A stretch of 64,000 nucleotides of DNA. Source: Oceanicola sp. D3. GTDB lineage: Bacteria; Pseudomonadota; Alphaproteobacteria; Rhodobacterales; Rhodobacteraceae. This document shows, in pieces, positions 32,156 to 40,923 of this stretch. Numbering within the stretch: the stretch's first letter is position 1; every line of letters starts with the position of its first letter. Made by a program: the position numbers and the translations under genes. Location of the stretch: assembly GCF_006351965.1 (NCBI RefSeq), contig NZ_CP040932.1, positions 3,162,001-3,226,000 on the forward strand, in the 5' to 3' direction. The notes below the pieces were generated by a model, which made no database searches, was not told the origin of the DNA, and saw only the letters and a list, made by a program, of their open reading frames with translations.

Positions 32156-33151
32156 ATGAGCAAACCCATCAAATTAGGCCGCCGCGCCATTCTGGCCGGG
32201 GGAACGGCCGCCGCCGCCCTCGCTCTGGCCCCGGGCAGCGCCTTCGCCGCCGGATACCCCGAGCGCCCCGTCACCGTTGTCGTGCCATGGGGCGCGGGCG
32301 GCGGCACCGATGCCACCGGCCGGATGATCGCAGCCCGGCTGGAGAAAAAGCTCGGCGGCAGCTTCAACGTGGTCAACCGCACCGGCGGCTCTGGCGTGGT
32401 CGGCCATAGCGCCATCGCCAATGCCGATCCGGACGGCTACACCATCGGCCTCGTCACGGTGGAAATCACCATGATGCACCACGTCGGCCTCACCGAGCTG
32501 ACGGCAGAAGATTACACCCCGCTCGGCCTGATGAACGCCGACAGCCCCGGCGTGACCGTCTCCGCCGACAGCGAGTATCAGGACATCGCCAGCCTGACCG
32601 AAGCGATCAAAGCCTCCGAGCCGGGCACCTTCAAGGCGTCGGGCACTGGCCAAGGCGGCATCTGGCACCTCGCGCTGATCGGCTGGCTGATGTCGGAAGG
32701 TCTGGCACCCGATCACGTCACCTGGGTGCCCTCCGAAGGTGCCGCGCCCGCCCTGCAGGATCTCGTCGCCGGAGGTGTCGACCTCATCACCGTGTCGCTG
32801 GCCGAGACCAAATCCATGGTGGATGCAGGCCGCGCGGTAAACCTCGCGCTGATGGCCGACGAGCGTGTCGGCTCTCACCCCGACGTGCCAACCCTGAAAG
32901 AGGCCGGCGGCGCGTTTGCCCTGTCAACATGGCGCGGCATCTGCGGCCCGAAGGACATGGACGAAGCCGCTGCCTCTGCCATTTCCGGCGCGCTGGCGGA
33001 GATTGCCGAAGATCCGGAGTTCGTCGAGTTCATGAACAGCCGCGGCTTTGGCATCAAGTATCTGGACCCGGCCGCCCATGCCGCCATGATGGCAGATACC
33101 GATACCGTGATGGAGCAGGCGCTTGGCGCGGCGGGCCTCACGTCGGGCTGA
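32156..33151 (+). CDS. tctC: Tripartite tricarboxylate transporter binding protein (TctC/Bug)
   Basis: A 331-aa exported binding protein of the Bug family. The N-terminus carries a twin-arginine-like leader (LGRRAILAGGTAAAALALAPGSAFA). The mature part starts YPERPVTVVVPWGAGGGTDATGRM, the classical Bug motif, followed by NRTGGSGVVGHSAIANADPDGYT. GGAGGAGAA precedes the ATG. It binds a carboxylate for the TctAB permease. A stem-loop with a short T-run lies between it and tctB. Confidence 0.92.
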   Translation: MSKPIKLGRRAILAGGTAAAALALAPGSAFAAGYPERPVTVVVPWGAGGGTDATGRMIAARLEKKLGGSFNVVNRTGGSGVVGHSAIANADPDGYTIGLVTVEITMMHHVGLTELTAEDYTPLGLMNADSPGVTVSADSEYQDIASLTEAIKASEPGTFKASGTGQGGIWHLALIGWLMSEGLAPDHVTWVPSEGAAPALQDLVAGGVDLITVSLAETKSMVDAGRAVNLALMADERVGSHPDVPTLKEAGGAFALSTWRGICGPKDMDEAAASAISGALAEIAEDPEFVEFMNSRGFGIKYLDPAAHAAMMADTDTVMEQALGAAGLTSG

Positions 33152-33187
33152 TCGTCCGACCGGCGCGCACGGCCATGAATAATCGGG

Positions 33188-33211
33188 AAGGGCGCCCTTA
33201 CCGGCGCCCTT
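33188..33211 (+). terminator. Hairpin with short T-run between tctC and tctB
   Basis: AAGGGCGCC (33188-33196) pairs with GGCGCCCTT (33203-33211) around a 6-nt loop and is followed by TTTTC, the most terminator-like of the binding-protein/permease hairpins here. Partial termination would leave more tctC than tctBA message. Confidence 0.6.
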
Positions 33212-33239
33212 TTCGGCAGGTTGAACAGGGGGGAGACAG

Positions 33240-33710
33240 ATGCAGATGCGAGACGCGCTGCTCGGGGGGCTCTTTGCCTGCCTGGGTATCTTCATGATGG
33301 TTCAGGCGGCGGGGTTTCCGGCCTTTCCGGGCCAGCCCTACGGTGCCTCTCTGCTGCCGGGCCTGCTTGGGGCAGGCTTCATCATCGCAGGCGGCATCCT
33401 CGCGGCGCAAGATCTGCTCGGGCGCGTGGGCGCGCCGTGGGTCGCCTTCGATGAGGCCCTGCGCAGCCGCAACGGGTTGATCTCGGCGGCACTGATGGTC
33501 GCCACGGTGCTGGCGCATATCCTGCTCGGCGGCTGGCTCGGCTTCATCCCGGTGGCGCTCGTCACCCTCTGCGTCATCTTCCTCTGGTTCGGCGTCCGCC
33601 TGCTGCCCGCCCTGCTGATCGCGGCGGCGAGCACCGCGCTCTGCTGGGTGCTCTTCGCCATCTTCCTTGAGGTTCCGCTGCCGCGCGGTCTTCTGGTGGG
33701 GATCGTCTGA
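33240..33710 (+). CDS. tctB: Tripartite tricarboxylate transporter small permease TctB
   Basis: A 156-aa membrane protein with about four hydrophobic segments (residues about 5-25, 38-58, 80-102 and 118-150). The opening DALLGGLFACLGIFMMVQAAGFP and the following GASLLPGLLGAGFIIAGG are typical of TctB. GGGGGAGA precedes the ATG, and its stop overlaps the tctA start by one base. It pairs with the large subunit TctA. Confidence 0.88.
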   Translation: MQMRDALLGGLFACLGIFMMVQAAGFPAFPGQPYGASLLPGLLGAGFIIAGGILAAQDLLGRVGAPWVAFDEALRSRNGLISAALMVATVLAHILLGGWLGFIPVALVTLCVIFLWFGVRLLPALLIAAASTALCWVLFAIFLEVPLPRGLLVGIV

Positions 33711-35236
33711 TGGTGTCCTTCGACGTTCTCGCCCAAGCCGCCGCGCTGGCCTTCACATGGGAGGTCTTGCTGGTGGTGCTCTGCGCCGGGGCCTTTGGCA
33801 TGTTCGTGGGCGCCATGCCCGGGCTCACCGCCACCATGGCCACCGCGCTGCTGGTGCCGGTCACCTTCTTCATGGAGCCGATCCCGGCGGTGGCGGCGAT
33901 CGTCACCGCAAGCGGCATGGCGATTTTCGCAGGAGACATCCCCGGCGCCCTGCTGCGCATGCCCGGCACGCCTGCCTCTGCCGCCTATGTGGAAGACAGC
34001 CACCGCCTCGCTCTGGAGGGCAAGCTGAACCTCTCGCTCGGCACCAGCCTCATCGTGTCCTGCCTCGGCGGGCTGTTCGGGGTGGCGGTGCTGATCCTCG
34101 CCGCGCCGCTGCTGGCCGAATTCGCCCTCAAGTTCACCTCCTTCGAGTATTTCTGGCTCGCCGCGCTCGGCCTGTCCTGCGCCATCTTCATTGCCTCCGA
34201 CAACCCGCTGAAGGCCGGCGTGTCGCTGCTGATCGGCCTGTCCCTCGCCACCATCGGGCTGGACCCGGCCTCGGGCACCCCGCGCTTCACCTTCGGCAGC
34301 ACCGACCTGCTGGCCGGGATCGAGTTTGTGCCCGCCATGATCGGCCTCTTCGCCATGGCCGAAATCCTGCGCGGCGCGATCCGGCTGAAGGGCGCAAGCC
34401 CCCTGCCCCAAGTGCCCTCCACCGGCGGACGGCTCTTCGCCGGGGTCGGAGGCATCATCAAGCGCTACCCGCTGAACATCCTGCGCAGCTCAACGCTGGG
34501 CACCTTCATCGGCGCCCTGCCGGGGGCTGGCGCGGATATCGCGGCATGGATCTCCTATGCCGTCTCCAAACGCTTCTCGCGCAGCCCGGAGCGCTACGGC
34601 AAGGGCCACCCCGAAGCGCTGGTCGATGCCTCGGCAGCCAACAACGCCGCCGTGGGCGGCTCGTGGATTCCCGCGCTGGTCTTCGGCATCCCGGGCGATA
34701 GCGTCACCGCCATCGTCATCGGCGTGCTCTACATGAAGGGCATCAACCCCGGGCCGATGGTTTTTCTGCAAACACCGCAGGTGATCTACGCGGTGTTCAT
34801 GATCTTCGTGATCGCGGTGATCCTGATGGTCCCGCTCGGCTGGGTCACCATCAAGGCGGCGCGCGGGTTGCTTTCGGTGCCCCGCCGCATCCTCCTGCCG
34901 CTGATCCTCACCTTCTGCATCGTCGGCTCCTTCGCCCTCACCAACTCCCCCTATGGCATCATCCTGATGCTGGCCATCGGGCTGCTCGGCTGGGTGCTGG
35001 AAGACAACGGCTTTCCCGTCGCGCCAATCATCCTCGGCCTCGTGCTGGGGGGCATGCTGGAGCGCACCTTCCTGACCTCGATGATCAAGTCCGGTGGCGC
35101 GTTCATGGGCTTCTTCGACCGTCCGGTGGCCGCCGTGCTGGGCTGCATGGTGCTGCTGCTCTGGTCCGGCGTGCTGGCCTCATCGGCCTGGAAGGCCTGG
35201 GCACGGCGCAAGGCGCGGGCGGAAGCGGCGCAATAA
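33710..35236 (+). CDS. tctA: Tripartite tricarboxylate transporter large permease TctA
   Basis: A 508-aa integral membrane protein with 10-12 predicted segments. The TctA landmarks GAMPGLTATMATALLVPVTFFMEP, GDIPGALLRMPGTPASAAY, FTSFEYFWLAALGLS and GALPGAGADIAAWISYAVSKRFS are present in order. It makes the channel with TctB and is the last gene of the plus-strand operon. A 103-bp gap separates it from the convergent TAXI permease gene; no convincing terminator was seen there. Confidence 0.93.
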   Translation: MVSFDVLAQAAALAFTWEVLLVVLCAGAFGMFVGAMPGLTATMATALLVPVTFFMEPIPAVAAIVTASGMAIFAGDIPGALLRMPGTPASAAYVEDSHRLALEGKLNLSLGTSLIVSCLGGLFGVAVLILAAPLLAEFALKFTSFEYFWLAALGLSCAIFIASDNPLKAGVSLLIGLSLATIGLDPASGTPRFTFGSTDLLAGIEFVPAMIGLFAMAEILRGAIRLKGASPLPQVPSTGGRLFAGVGGIIKRYPLNILRSSTLGTFIGALPGAGADIAAWISYAVSKRFSRSPERYGKGHPEALVDASAANNAAVGGSWIPALVFGIPGDSVTAIVIGVLYMKGINPGPMVFLQTPQVIYAVFMIFVIAVILMVPLGWVTIKAARGLLSVPRRILLPLILTFCIVGSFALTNSPYGIILMLAIGLLGWVLEDNGFPVAPIILGLVLGGMLERTFLTSMIKSGGAFMGFFDRPVAAVLGCMVLLLWSGVLASSAWKAWARRKARAEAAQ

Positions 35237-35339
35237 CCCATCGCGCCGCTGCCACTGCTGCCACACAAGCCGTCAACCCATCCGCGCACCACCTCGCACA
35301 AGCAGCGCGAGGCTGGCACTTGGGCGGCTCACCCCAGCG

Positions 35340-37541
35340 TCAGTCAGCCCCGCCAGCCGCCTCGGCGGTCGTCCCGCGTGCCTTCTGGAAGAGAACCAGC
35401 AGCACCGCGATGCCCACGCCGATTGCGTCCGTCAGCCAACCACCGGCAATCATCGTCAGCCCGCCTGCGCCCAAAGCCAGACGCACGGCCAAGTTCGCGT
35501 GGCCAAAGAACCACCCCTGCACAGCGCAAGACAGCAAGTAGACGCCAACCAAGGCCGTCACGGCGATATGGGCGATCTCAAACCAGCTTCCGTCCAGCAA
35601 CATCGCGGGCGAGTAGAAGAACATGTAGGGCACCACAAAGGCGGCAAGCCCGATCTTGAAGCTCTCCACCGAGGTGCGGATCGGGTCCGACCCGGCCAGC
35701 GCCGAGCCCGCATAGGCGGCCAGTGCCACCGGCGGGGTGATGGCCGACATCACCGCGAAGTAGAAGATGAACAGATGCGCGGTCAGCGGCGCGACGCCCA
35801 GGTTGATAACCCCGGGCGCGATGACCGACGCGGCAACGGCATAGGCCGCCGTCGTCGGCATCCCCATGCCAAGAATGATCGACACCACCATCGCAAAGAA
35901 CAGCGCGAGAAACTGGCTTTGGTCCGCCAGCGCCAGAAGCACCGTCGAAAAGCGCGAGCCAATGCCGGTCAGCGCGATGACGCCCACAATGATGCCCGCC
36001 GTGGCGCAGACCGCCACCAGTTGCAGCACCATCCGCGCACCGTTGTCGAGCGCCTGAAACAGCTGTCGCGGCCCCATGCGGTGCGGCGTCAGCCAAGACA
36101 CCACGGCAGCCGTCACCATCGCCAGCGTGCCACAGCGGATCACGGAGTAGCCCGCAAACAGCGCGTAGATCAGCACCACGATCGGCAGGAACAGATAAAT
36201 CTGCTTGGCCAGCTTCGCAAACTTGGGCAGCTCGTCGCGCGGCAGGCCCTTCATGTTTGCCTTCTTCGCGGCAAGGTCGACCATGAAGTAGACCGAGACG
36301 AAGTAGATCACCGCGGGGATGATCGCGGCATAGACGATCTCCATGTAGGAGATGCCGGTGATCTCGGCCATGATGAAGGCGCCCGCGCCCATGATCGGCG
36401 GCATGATCTGCCCGCCGGTGGAGGCAGCGGCCTCAACCGCGGCAGAAGTTTGCGGGCGATAGCCCACCTTCTTCATCATCGGAATGGTCAGCGAGCCGGT
36501 GGCCACCACGTTGCCCGCCGAGGTGCCGTTGATCATGCCCATCAGGCCCGAGGCAAAGATCGCCACCTTGGCCGGCCCGCCGCGCCGGTGCCCGGCGGCC
36601 GCGAAGGCGAGGTTGACGAAGTATTCGCCCACCCGCGTGGTTTGCAGGAAGGCCGCAAAGATCACGAAGAGGATGATATAGGTCGATGAAATCGCAATCG
36701 GCGCGCCCAGCACCCCGTTGTCGGTGAAGATGTAAGAGAAGAACCGCTTCACGTCATAGCCGCGATGCTCGAAGATCCCCGGCAGCCACGGCCCGGCAAA
36801 GGCATAGGCCACGAAAACCCCGGCAATGATGACAAGCGCCAGCCCGGCAAGGCGGCGGGTCAATTCGATGATCAGCAAGCAGCCGGTGATGGCAGACCAC
36901 ATGTCCCCCGGCAGCGCCATGGGCATCCCGGCGCGCAGCTGGAGCTGCCGGGCGAAGAAAATCAGATAGGCCGTGAAAGCAACGGCAGAGACGGCAAGCA
37001 GCACATCCCCCGGCGCAAACAAGGCACGGCGGCGGTGCGGGAATACCCAGCCATGAACGATGGCCAGCACCGTGCCAAGGCAAAGCGGAATCCCGAAGCT
37101 CGACATCGCCCATTGCGGCGGCAGCATCTCTCCCAGAACCTGCCCATTGATCCAGATCGCCACAACGCCAACCGCGCCATAGAGAATCCCCGCCCCGGCA
37201 AGGCCCAGCATCGCCAGAGACAGCGGGCCACCCTTTTCGGGTTCGTTCGGGTCATGAATGAACGGCGTCGAGCCGAACAGAAGAAACCCAAGAAGCAAAC
37301 CGCCGCCCACATGGCTCAGCCGGTAGGCCCAGGTTTCCAGCGGGTAAACGTTCATCACCAGTAGGTGAAACACCGCGTAGCCAACACAAAGGCACGCAAT
37401 CAGCATGTTGCGGGGCCCGACAAACAGCCTCTGGTTCAGCGCAACGGGATCGGCATCCACGTTGGCCCGGGCCAGTTCCTGCTCAAGCGCCGAGGCGGCG
37501 TCGGCCTCGGATTGGGTATGCGTATCCTGCGCGTTGCTCAT
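35340..37541 (-). CDS. TRAP transporter fused permease (DctQM type), TAXI system 1
   Basis: A 733-aa membrane protein in which the small (DctQ) and large (DctM) subunits are fused, as usual for TAXI-type TRAP systems. The N-terminal third has about four to six hydrophobic segments, then DctM-like landmarks follow: GHRRGGPAKVAIFASGLMGMINGTSAGNV, AAASTGGQIMPPIMGAGAFIMAE, GMGMPTTAAYAVAASV and ITPPVALAAYAGSALAGSDP. It follows the TAXI binding protein on the same strand with a 9-bp stem between them. The ribosome site before the ATG at 37541 is weak. Confidence 0.92.
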   Translation of the reverse strand: MSNAQDTHTQSEADAASALEQELARANVDADPVALNQRLFVGPRNMLIACLCVGYAVFHLLVMNVYPLETWAYRLSHVGGGLLLGFLLFGSTPFIHDPNEPEKGGPLSLAMLGLAGAGILYGAVGVVAIWINGQVLGEMLPPQWAMSSFGIPLCLGTVLAIVHGWVFPHRRRALFAPGDVLLAVSAVAFTAYLIFFARQLQLRAGMPMALPGDMWSAITGCLLIIELTRRLAGLALVIIAGVFVAYAFAGPWLPGIFEHRGYDVKRFFSYIFTDNGVLGAPIAISSTYIILFVIFAAFLQTTRVGEYFVNLAFAAAGHRRGGPAKVAIFASGLMGMINGTSAGNVVATGSLTIPMMKKVGYRPQTSAAVEAAASTGGQIMPPIMGAGAFIMAEITGISYMEIVYAAIIPAVIYFVSVYFMVDLAAKKANMKGLPRDELPKFAKLAKQIYLFLPIVVLIYALFAGYSVIRCGTLAMVTAAVVSWLTPHRMGPRQLFQALDNGARMVLQLVAVCATAGIIVGVIALTGIGSRFSTVLLALADQSQFLALFFAMVVSIILGMGMPTTAAYAVAASVIAPGVINLGVAPLTAHLFIFYFAVMSAITPPVALAAYAGSALAGSDPIRTSVESFKIGLAAFVVPYMFFYSPAMLLDGSWFEIAHIAVTALVGVYLLSCAVQGWFFGHANLAVRLALGAGGLTMIAGGWLTDAIGVGIAVLLVLFQKARGTTAEAAGGAD

Positions 37542-37574
37542 GGAGATGGGTCGCTCGCCTGCTAGGTGGAAATT

Positions 37575-37603
37575 CGGGCGGAGGGCTTGTGCCTCTCCGC
37601 CCG
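37575..37603 (-). terminator. Hairpin between TAXI binding protein and fused permease (system 1)
   Basis: CGGGCGGAG (37575-37583) pairs with CTCCGCCCG (37595-37603) around an 11-nt loop. It lies in the 100-bp gap between the two genes on the minus-strand transcript. The T-rich flank (TTTGTTG) is on the plus-strand side, so on the transcript it would act as a stabiliser or weak attenuator. Confidence 0.55.
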
Positions 37604-37641
37604 TTTGTTGACATCAACGAGTTGTTGCCAGTGCCTTGGTC

Positions 37642-38610
37642 TTAGTCGACCGAGGGCACCTCATAGCCGTTCTCTTCGAACCAGCGGGCAGCACCCGGGT
37701 GGAACGGGATCACGGTGTTTTTGGCAACGTTCTCCGGCAGCGTTTCCTTGGCAGCCGCGTGGTTCGTCATCATCCGCTCGTGGTTTTCCATGGCGAGGGC
37801 GGTGATCGCATAGGCCAGCTCTTCGGGCATGTCCTGATGCGCGATGGCAAAGTTCCACAGCGAAACGGTCTGCAGATCTTCAGGCTGGTCCTCGTAGGTG
37901 TTGGCCGGGATGGTGAACTCGGCCATGGCCGGAACGATTTCCTTCATCGTCGCCAGGGTCTCGTCATCCATCGAGATGAACCGCACGTCGTTTTCCACGG
38001 CGAGCTGGGCATAGGCGCCGGTGGGCAGGCCCGCAGCATAAACGAAGGCGTCAATCAGCCCGTCCTTGAGCTGCCCGGCCGTATCCGAACCGCCAGCGTT
38101 GGAGATGTTCACACCCTCATAGCCTTCGGCGTTCTCAAAGAAGCGGGTCCAGTAGGTTGCCGAGGTGCCGCCAGCCGGGCCAACGCCAACGCGCTTGCCG
38201 GCCATGTCCTGAAAGCTTTCGATGTCGGACGATGCCAGAACAGCCGCCTGAAGCGGGGTCTGATACATCGGGAACAGCGCGCGCACATTCTCATGCGGCA
38301 CACCCGGCATCAGCGGGCTTTCACCGCGGCGGGCCTCGTCTGCGGGGCCAAGCGTGACAAAACCAAGCTGGTGCTCGCCGCTTTCCACGAGGGTCACGTT
38401 CTGCACCGGGCCGCCGGTGATCTCGACGCCAGCGTTAACGCCCAGCTCTTCGCTGATCATCGCGCCAAAGCCGCTGCCGTAGCCAAAGTAGGTGCCACCC
38501 TGGCTGCCGGTGCCGATGGTCAGGCTGCTGGGCCAGTCAGACTTGTCCTGAGCGGCGGCCGGCAAGGCCACTGCGCATGCTGCGGCAGCAATAATTGTGG
38601 TAAATTTCAT
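37642..38610 (-). CDS. TAXI-family TRAP solute-binding protein, system 1
   Basis: A 322-aa exported binding protein of the TAXI family. The signal peptide is about residues 1-20 (MKFTTIIAAAACAVALPAAA). The mature start DWPSSLTIGTGSQGGTYFGYGSGFGAMISEELG is the TAXI signature, with GKRVGVGPAGGTSATYW in the middle. The ATG at 38610 has GGAGGA upstream; the longer in-frame opening has no support. A LysR regulator and the tartrate genes lie directly upstream. Tartrate or a related hydroxy acid is therefore a candidate ligand, by context only. Confidence 0.9.
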   Translation of the reverse strand: MKFTTIIAAAACAVALPAAAQDKSDWPSSLTIGTGSQGGTYFGYGSGFGAMISEELGVNAGVEITGGPVQNVTLVESGEHQLGFVTLGPADEARRGESPLMPGVPHENVRALFPMYQTPLQAAVLASSDIESFQDMAGKRVGVGPAGGTSATYWTRFFENAEGYEGVNISNAGGSDTAGQLKDGLIDAFVYAAGLPTGAYAQLAVENDVRFISMDDETLATMKEIVPAMAEFTIPANTYEDQPEDLQTVSLWNFAIAHQDMPEELAYAITALAMENHERMMTNHAAAKETLPENVAKNTVIPFHPGAARWFEENGYEVPSVD

Positions 38611-38710
38611 GGTATCCTCCTCCGTGTATTCCCATTTGATGCACCGGAACACGGCACATCCTCCGCCTTGAACATTGGGAGAAGGACCGTGCCGGACTCA
38701 ATTCAGCACG

Positions 38711-38735
38711 GATTATATTCACTCTTGATATAATC
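38711..38735. promoter_or_regulatory. Inverted repeat upstream of TAXI system 1
   Basis: GATTATAT (38711-38718) and ATATAATC (38728-38735) are perfect 8-bp arms around a 9-nt spacer, between the LysR stop and the TAXI binding-protein gene; each arm also contains TATAAT. The word ATATAATC recurs before ttuC at 39685-39692, suggesting that the intervening LysR regulates both. Confidence 0.5.
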
Positions 38736-39648
38736 AGGCCGAGGCCTCCAGCGCCTCCAGCTGAAGGTTCAAAACATGCAAGAAATCATCCCTCAGCGGG
38801 TCGCGGGTGCCCCTTGCCCATGCGGCGGCGAGGATGAGTTTCGCCTGCGAGGTCGCATCCGTCTTGGCCAGCGGCAAAAAGCGCACGCCCTCAACCCTCA
38901 GCCGCGCGGTCCAACGCGGCACAATCGCCAGCCCGGTGCCTGCGGCCACGAGGTTCACAATGGTCTGCTTTTCCTCCGCGATCTGCGCCACACGCGCCGT
39001 CAGCCCGGCGCCGAGGAATAGCGACATGGTCAAATCATGCGAATGCGGCCTCGACCGCCGGTCCGGAACGATCAGCGGCTCTTCGGCAAGATCGGCAATC
39101 TCGATCGATTCGCGGTCCGCCAGCGGATGCGACTTCGGCAGGGCCACAACGGCGGTTTCATAGAATAGCGTACGAAACACCAGCTTCGGGTCGCGCACAT
39201 CCGGTGGCCGGCAGAAGGCGATGTCGAGGCTACCGCTCAGGAGTTTCGGCAAAAGGTAGATGGTTTTCTGCTCGATGATCTGAATTTCGAGCCCTGGCCG
39301 TGCCTCGTGCAGCGGTTGCAAGATTTGCGGAATCAGCCCGGCGGCGGCACTGTCGATGGCCCCCACCCGCAGCACATGCGGCTCGGCGCTGCGCACGGCG
39401 CGGGCCTTTTCCTCCAGCGTCTCTGCCTGCGCAATCAACGCGCGCGCATCTTCCAGCACGCGGGTGCCCGCCTCGGTCAGCGCCACCGCCCGCGTGGTCC
39501 GCTGAAAGAGGGCCACACCCAGATGATCCTCCAGCTGCTTCACATGCCGCCCAAGCGTCGCCGGAAGAATATCCAGCGACTGCGCGGCACGCCCAAAGTG
39601 CAGCACCTCTGCCGCCGCCAGAAAACACTTCAGTTGCGTGATGTTCAC
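38734..39648 (-). CDS. LysR-family regulator, tartrate/TAXI locus
   Basis: A 304-aa LysR protein. The helix-turn-helix is at residues about 3-45 (TQLKCFLAAAEVLHFGRAAQSLDILPATLGRHVKQLE) and the effector domain starts at about residue 90 (HVLRVGAIDSAAAGLIP). The start is a GTG at 39648. It lies between the TAXI transporter (same strand, downstream) and ttuC-ttuD (divergent), so it most likely controls one or both, as TtuA does in Agrobacterium tartrate clusters. Its stop codon lies inside the inverted repeat at 38711-38735. Confidence 0.87.
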   Translation of the reverse strand: MNITQLKCFLAAAEVLHFGRAAQSLDILPATLGRHVKQLEDHLGVALFQRTTRAVALTEAGTRVLEDARALIAQAETLEEKARAVRSAEPHVLRVGAIDSAAAGLIPQILQPLHEARPGLEIQIIEQKTIYLLPKLLSGSLDIAFCRPPDVRDPKLVFRTLFYETAVVALPKSHPLADRESIEIADLAEEPLIVPDRRSRPHSHDLTMSLFLGAGLTARVAQIAEEKQTIVNLVAAGTGLAIVPRWTARLRVEGVRFLPLAKTDATSQAKLILAAAWARGTRDPLRDDFLHVLNLQLEALEASA

Positions 39649-39661
39649 GATGGGGATCCGT

Positions 39662-39691
39662 TTCGACGTTTATTGCGAAAGCGTATATAAT
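39662..39691 (+). promoter_or_regulatory. Candidate ttuC promoter with consensus -10
   Basis: A perfect TATAAT lies at 39686-39691, with TTCGAC at 39662-39667 as a weak -35 (18-bp spacing). The ttuC start is 80 bp downstream. A poor -35 with a good -10 fits dependence on an activator such as the adjacent LysR. Confidence 0.5.
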
Positions 39692-39771
39692 CGGTGCTCG
39701 ATTGAGAAGCCCGAACCCTCACCTGTAAGCTCGCGCTCAAACTGAACGAGCGTTCATGAGGAGGAGATAGC

Positions 39772-40914
39772 ATGACGATCCTGAACGATGGGGATACGGC
39801 AACCTCGCCGTCCGGCGGCACGCAAGCGGCAACGGATGCGGTGAAAACCTACAGGATCGCCTCTATCCCGGCAGACGGGATCGGCCCCGAAGTGATCGCA
39901 GCAGGCCTGCAGGCGCTCGAGGCGCTCGCCCGGCGCGATGGCGGCTTTACCCTCGACGTCACCGAATTTGACTGGAGCTCCGAGCGCTACAAGAAAACCG
40001 GCGCACTGATGCCCGAGGATGGCCGCGATCAGGTCAAGGACTTCGACGCCATCTTCTTCGGCGCGGTCGGCGCACCGGATGTGCCCGATCACCTCACGCT
40101 CTGGGGCCTGCGCCTGCCGCTGTGCCAGGGCTTTGACCAATATGCGAACGTCCGTCCTACCAAGATCCTGCCGGGAATAACCTCCCCGCTCGCAGGTGTC
40201 GGCCCCGGTGACCTGGACTGGGTTATTGTGCGTGAGAACAGTGAGGGCGAGTATTCAGGCGTCGGCGGCCGTGCACATAAGGGCTTCCCCGAAGAGGTGG
40301 CCACCGAAGTTTCCATCTTCACCCGCACCGGGGTTGAGCGGATCATGCGCTATGCCTTCAAGCTCGCGCAGTCCCGCCCCCGGAAGTTCCTCACCGTCGT
40401 CACCAAGTCCAACGCCCAGCGGCACGGCATGGTGATGTGGGACGAGATCGCCGAGGAAGTCTCCAAGGACTTCCCCGATGTGACATGGGACAAGATGCTG
40501 GTTGATGCCATGACAGTGCGCATGGTCAAGGATCCCAAGAGCCTCGACACCATCGTCGCCACCAACCTGCACGCCGATATCCTCTCGGATCTCGCCGGTG
40601 CGCTGGCGGGCAGCCTTGGCGTTGCCCCCACTGGCAACATCGACCCAGAGCGCCGCTACCCTTCGATGTTCGAGCCCATCCACGGCTCCGCTTTCGACAT
40701 CACCGGCAAGGGCATCGCCAACCCGGTGGCCACCTTCTGGACCGCCTCCCAGATGCTTGAGCACCTCGGCGAAGCTGATGCCGCAAAGCGGTTGATGCGG
40801 GCGGTGGAAAAGGTGTGCGCCGATGGCGTCCTGACGCCCGATGTCGGCGGCAAGGCCACCACGCAAGAGGTGACCGACGCGGTCTGCGAAGCGATCCGCG
40901 GCGAAAACATCTGA
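39772..40914 (+). CDS. ttuC: Tartrate dehydrogenase/decarboxylase
   Basis: A 380-aa member of the isocitrate/isopropylmalate dehydrogenase family. The cofactor and metal features appear in order: IPADGIGPEVIAAGLQAL near the N-terminus, ENSEGEYSGVGGRAHKGFPEEVATEVSIFTR (a TtuC-type segment), the Lys of TVVTKSNAQRHGM, and the metal-binding Asp of NLHADILSDLAGALAG. TtuC oxidises tartrate and can decarboxylate the product to D-glycerate. A very strong ribosome site (AGGAGGAGA) precedes the ATG. About 20 extra residues at the N-terminus are unlike the core family. It is followed 9 bp later by ttuD, which uses glycerate, so the pair makes sense as a tartrate route. Confidence 0.9.
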   Translation: MTILNDGDTATSPSGGTQAATDAVKTYRIASIPADGIGPEVIAAGLQALEALARRDGGFTLDVTEFDWSSERYKKTGALMPEDGRDQVKDFDAIFFGAVGAPDVPDHLTLWGLRLPLCQGFDQYANVRPTKILPGITSPLAGVGPGDLDWVIVRENSEGEYSGVGGRAHKGFPEEVATEVSIFTRTGVERIMRYAFKLAQSRPRKFLTVVTKSNAQRHGMVMWDEIAEEVSKDFPDVTWDKMLVDAMTVRMVKDPKSLDTIVATNLHADILSDLAGALAGSLGVAPTGNIDPERRYPSMFEPIHGSAFDITGKGIANPVATFWTASQMLEHLGEADAAKRLMRAVEKVCADGVLTPDVGGKATTQEVTDAVCEAIRGENI

Positions 40915-40923
40915 GCCTCCGCG

